From positions 248,001 through 312,000 of the forward strand of contig NZ_BJTV01000009.1 in the NCBI RefSeq assembly GCF_007176755.1: a stretch of DNA of 64,000 bases, written 5' to 3'. How positions within the stretch are numbered: the stretch's first letter is position 1; each line of letters starts with the position of its first letter. A program made the translations under genes and the position numbers. Below the pieces are notes generated by a model that was given only the letters and a program-made list of their open reading frames with translations, did not search any database and was not told the DNA's origin. Shown here in pieces: positions 62,553-64,000 of the stretch. Origin of the DNA: Streptomyces sp. 1-11. Its GTDB lineage: Bacteria > Actinomycetota > Actinomycetes > Streptomycetales > Streptomycetaceae.

Positions 62553-63158
62553 GCGCGCAACTCGGGGCACGAAAGCCCACCGGGCCTGCCGGGACGGAGC
62601 GGGTACGCAAAGCTGTCACTCGTGAGGAGACGCTGTACCCGCTCCAGGCCACTGACCAGTACTGCCCCGGAGTGGGAGGCGGCCAAGAGGCCGGTCACTC
62701 GTCCTCGAGTAGTGGCGCAGCGCCCGCGCTCCGGCTCCCGGACGGCGCCCCGGCCGGCCGCCCGGCGCGGCCGCAGCTCCGACGCACCGGCCACCCATGC
62801 TGAGAGCAGGCCACGCCACGCGGCAGCCCTTGTCACGGCGCGGGTGCTGTCGATCACTGACAGGTCCGTTGTCAGTGTCGGCGTCTATGGCACGTATCCG
62901 CGGAACCGCTGCGTCGCGGAAAAGGTCGACCACTGCCTCCGCACTGGTCGCACCCCGGCTCCGGGGACGGTGTGCCGGGGCAGCATGTCCTGAGGCTCGT
63001 GCGGTCCGTCGGGCGGCTTCGAGAGCCGCACCTCCGACCGCATGACCTGCGCCGCGGACCGGACGGGACGCCCCGCGCGCCGATGGGGCGCGCGTCCGGC
63101 ACCGGGCGGGTAGGGAGCACCCGCCCGGCAGGCCGTCGACGCGAGGGCGCCGGGACCC
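62553..63158. other. Intergenic region after rox
   Basis: About 600 bases. Several open frames exist on both strands but none shows family features or a good start. A short inverted repeat ACTGACA/TGTCAGT lies near 62857. The right end holds the terminator of the secreted-protein gene. Confidence 0.35.
63102..63128 (-). terminator. Terminator hairpin
   Basis: CCGGGCGGGT (63102-63111) and ACCCGCCCGG (63119-63128) form a perfect 10-bp stem with a 7-base loop, 31 bases past the stop of the minus-strand secreted-protein gene. Confidence 0.75.
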
Positions 63159-63620
63159 TCAGATGTCGATGACGCGGTAGGCGATGGTGTAGACGCCACC
63201 GGACCCCTCGAGCGAGCGGTACTGGATCTCGGCGCCCGCCTCACTGCCCGTCACCAGCGTCGCACCCAGCTTGTCGTCGCCGCTCGTCGTGTCGTAGTCC
63301 CACAGCGTCATGGTGCGCGCCTGCTGCTTGCCGAGGACGAGGGCCGCGTTGCCGTTGCCATCGGTCATCGACCGGACGTAACCCGGGCCCATCGTCTGGT
63401 ACTTGAGGCTCCCCGGCCACACCTTGACGGCGTTTCCGTTGGCGTCGGTGACCTTCAGGTAGGCCTCGTCGTGATCGCCCTCGCTCTGCTGGTGACAGGT
63501 CAGCTCCAGCAGTTCGATGCGGACGTAGTCGATCGGCTCGGCCTGGGCCGCCGCGGCGAATCCGGCGACGCTCCCCAGCGAGAGCAGAGCGGCCGTGGCC
63601 ACTCGAGCGATTCCACGCAT
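63159..63620 (-). CDS. Secreted protein, function unknown
   Basis: 153 residues. A signal peptide covers ~1-27 (RVATAALLSLGSVAGFAAAA, cleavage near AQA-E). The mature part is beta-rich and acidic (YVRIELLELTCHQQSEGDHD, AYLKVTDANGNAVKVWPG, ALVLGKQQARTMTLWDYDT). The DxxGxxxxVWPG pattern and overall layout recall small C2-like secreted domains of Streptomyces, but no catalytic site is visible. The gene is monocistronic, with a terminator downstream. Confidence 0.75.
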   Translation of the reverse strand: MRGIARVATAALLSLGSVAGFAAAAQAEPIDYVRIELLELTCHQQSEGDHDEAYLKVTDANGNAVKVWPGSLKYQTMGPGYVRSMTDGNGNAALVLGKQQARTMTLWDYDTTSGDDKLGATLVTGSEAGAEIQYRSLEGSGGVYTIAYRVIDI

Positions 63621-63761
63621 GGTTGGTTCCCCCTTGAACGGTGTGGTGGCCCCGCGTTGTCCTGCGAGGCCCGTGCCGTCCCCCGGCACGCATCCACCCT
63701 GCCCGCCGTCACCGCCTCGCATCTACGCGCGTCCCACTGAGTGGAACGCGGCCGGACGCCC

Positions 63762-64000
63762 TCACGGAAGTACCTCGATCCCGGACCGGCCCAGTGCACG
63801 GGTGACGGCGGCGGCTGCTTCGGCGACCCGGTCCGCCATCACCTCCAGCCGCTGGCCGGCCTCGACCATCACGGCCACCGCCCCCACCACGGCCCCCGCC
63901 GCGAGCCGCACCGGCAGCGCGGCGCAGCAGACACCGGCCACCACGTCCTCCCTGTCCAGGACGGCGCCGCTGCGCACCGGGCCTCGCAGCGCTTTGCCCA
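63762..64000 (-). CDS. IclR-family regulator, C-terminal part (runs off window)
   Basis: Only the last ~79 codons lie in the window, continuing beyond base 64000. GAVLDREDVVAGVCCAALPV, then AAGAVVGAVAVMVEAGQRLE and DRVAEAAAAVTRALGRSG match the end of the IclR effector-binding domain, where the Cys-containing strand lines the ligand pocket. The N-terminal HTH is outside the window. Confidence 0.75.
   Translation of the reverse strand, partial: GKALRGPVRSGAVLDREDVVAGVCCAALPVRLAAGAVVGAVAVMVEAGQRLEVMADRVAEAAAAVTRALGRSGIEVLP

Overview
The window is high-GC actinobacterial DNA and almost certainly comes from a Streptomyces chromosome. The signs are strong third-position GC bias, frequent GTG starts, stop/start overlaps between neighbouring genes, many ECF sigma factors and SpoIIE-type phosphatases, and a DUF5133 gene. 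All assignments come from reading the sequence. No database search was run.

Region 1 to about 27.7 kb looks like ordinary chromosome with intact, closely packed genes: a PAP2-type membrane phosphatase, an FAD oxidoreductase, an iron-sulfur photolyase, a SigB/SigF-type stress sigma factor, a blasticidin-S-deaminase-like enzyme, an ECF42 sigma/DGPF protein pair with a matching promoter, a WYL regulator opposite a VOC protein, an EamA exporter opposite an XRE-cupin regulator, two SpoIIE phosphatases, a transglycosylase, a haloacetate-dehalogenase-like hydrolase and an L,D-transpeptidase lipoprotein. Two nearly identical tRNA-Ser-like elements (about 7.4 and 20.8 kb, both minus strand) keep a class II tRNA body but have no normal anticodon loop.

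Region 27.7 to 39.7 kb changes character. Intact genes alternate with truncated or frameshifted ones: ankyrin, aldehyde dehydrogenase, FtsX permease, P450, HTH regulators and IS5/IS256 transposases. Intact units are a secreted protein plus lipoprotein pair, a three-gene cell-wall unit (glycoside-hydrolase-like protein, membrane protein, M15-like protein lacking two zinc ligands), a cytochrome P450, and a cupredoxin / Tat-exported metallophosphoesterase / membrane protein operon.

Region 39.7 to 48.0 kb is a stress and envelope block. It holds an ECF sigma factor with its anti-sigma factor, a tandem duplicate in which only the anti-sigma gene survives, a small gene plus DMT transporter, a HATPase anti-sigma regulator, and an accessory tatA-tatC pair. 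Three sites in and near the block share one promoter pattern, CGAACC-N17-CGTGGA.

Region 48.0 to 62.6 kb is accessory. It holds a TetR regulator with paired operators and rearranged SDR/AKR genes, transposon debris, a two-gene NB-ARC/TPR (NLR-like) unit with 126-bp tandem repeats, a PH-domain membrane protein, a Ser/Thr kinase, a nucleotidyltransferase, a PadR-DUF1048-DUF1048 operon, and a Rox-type rifamycin monooxygenase preceded by a 19-bp inverted repeat matching the rifamycin-associated element. The window closes with a small secreted protein and the 3' end of an IclR-family regulator.
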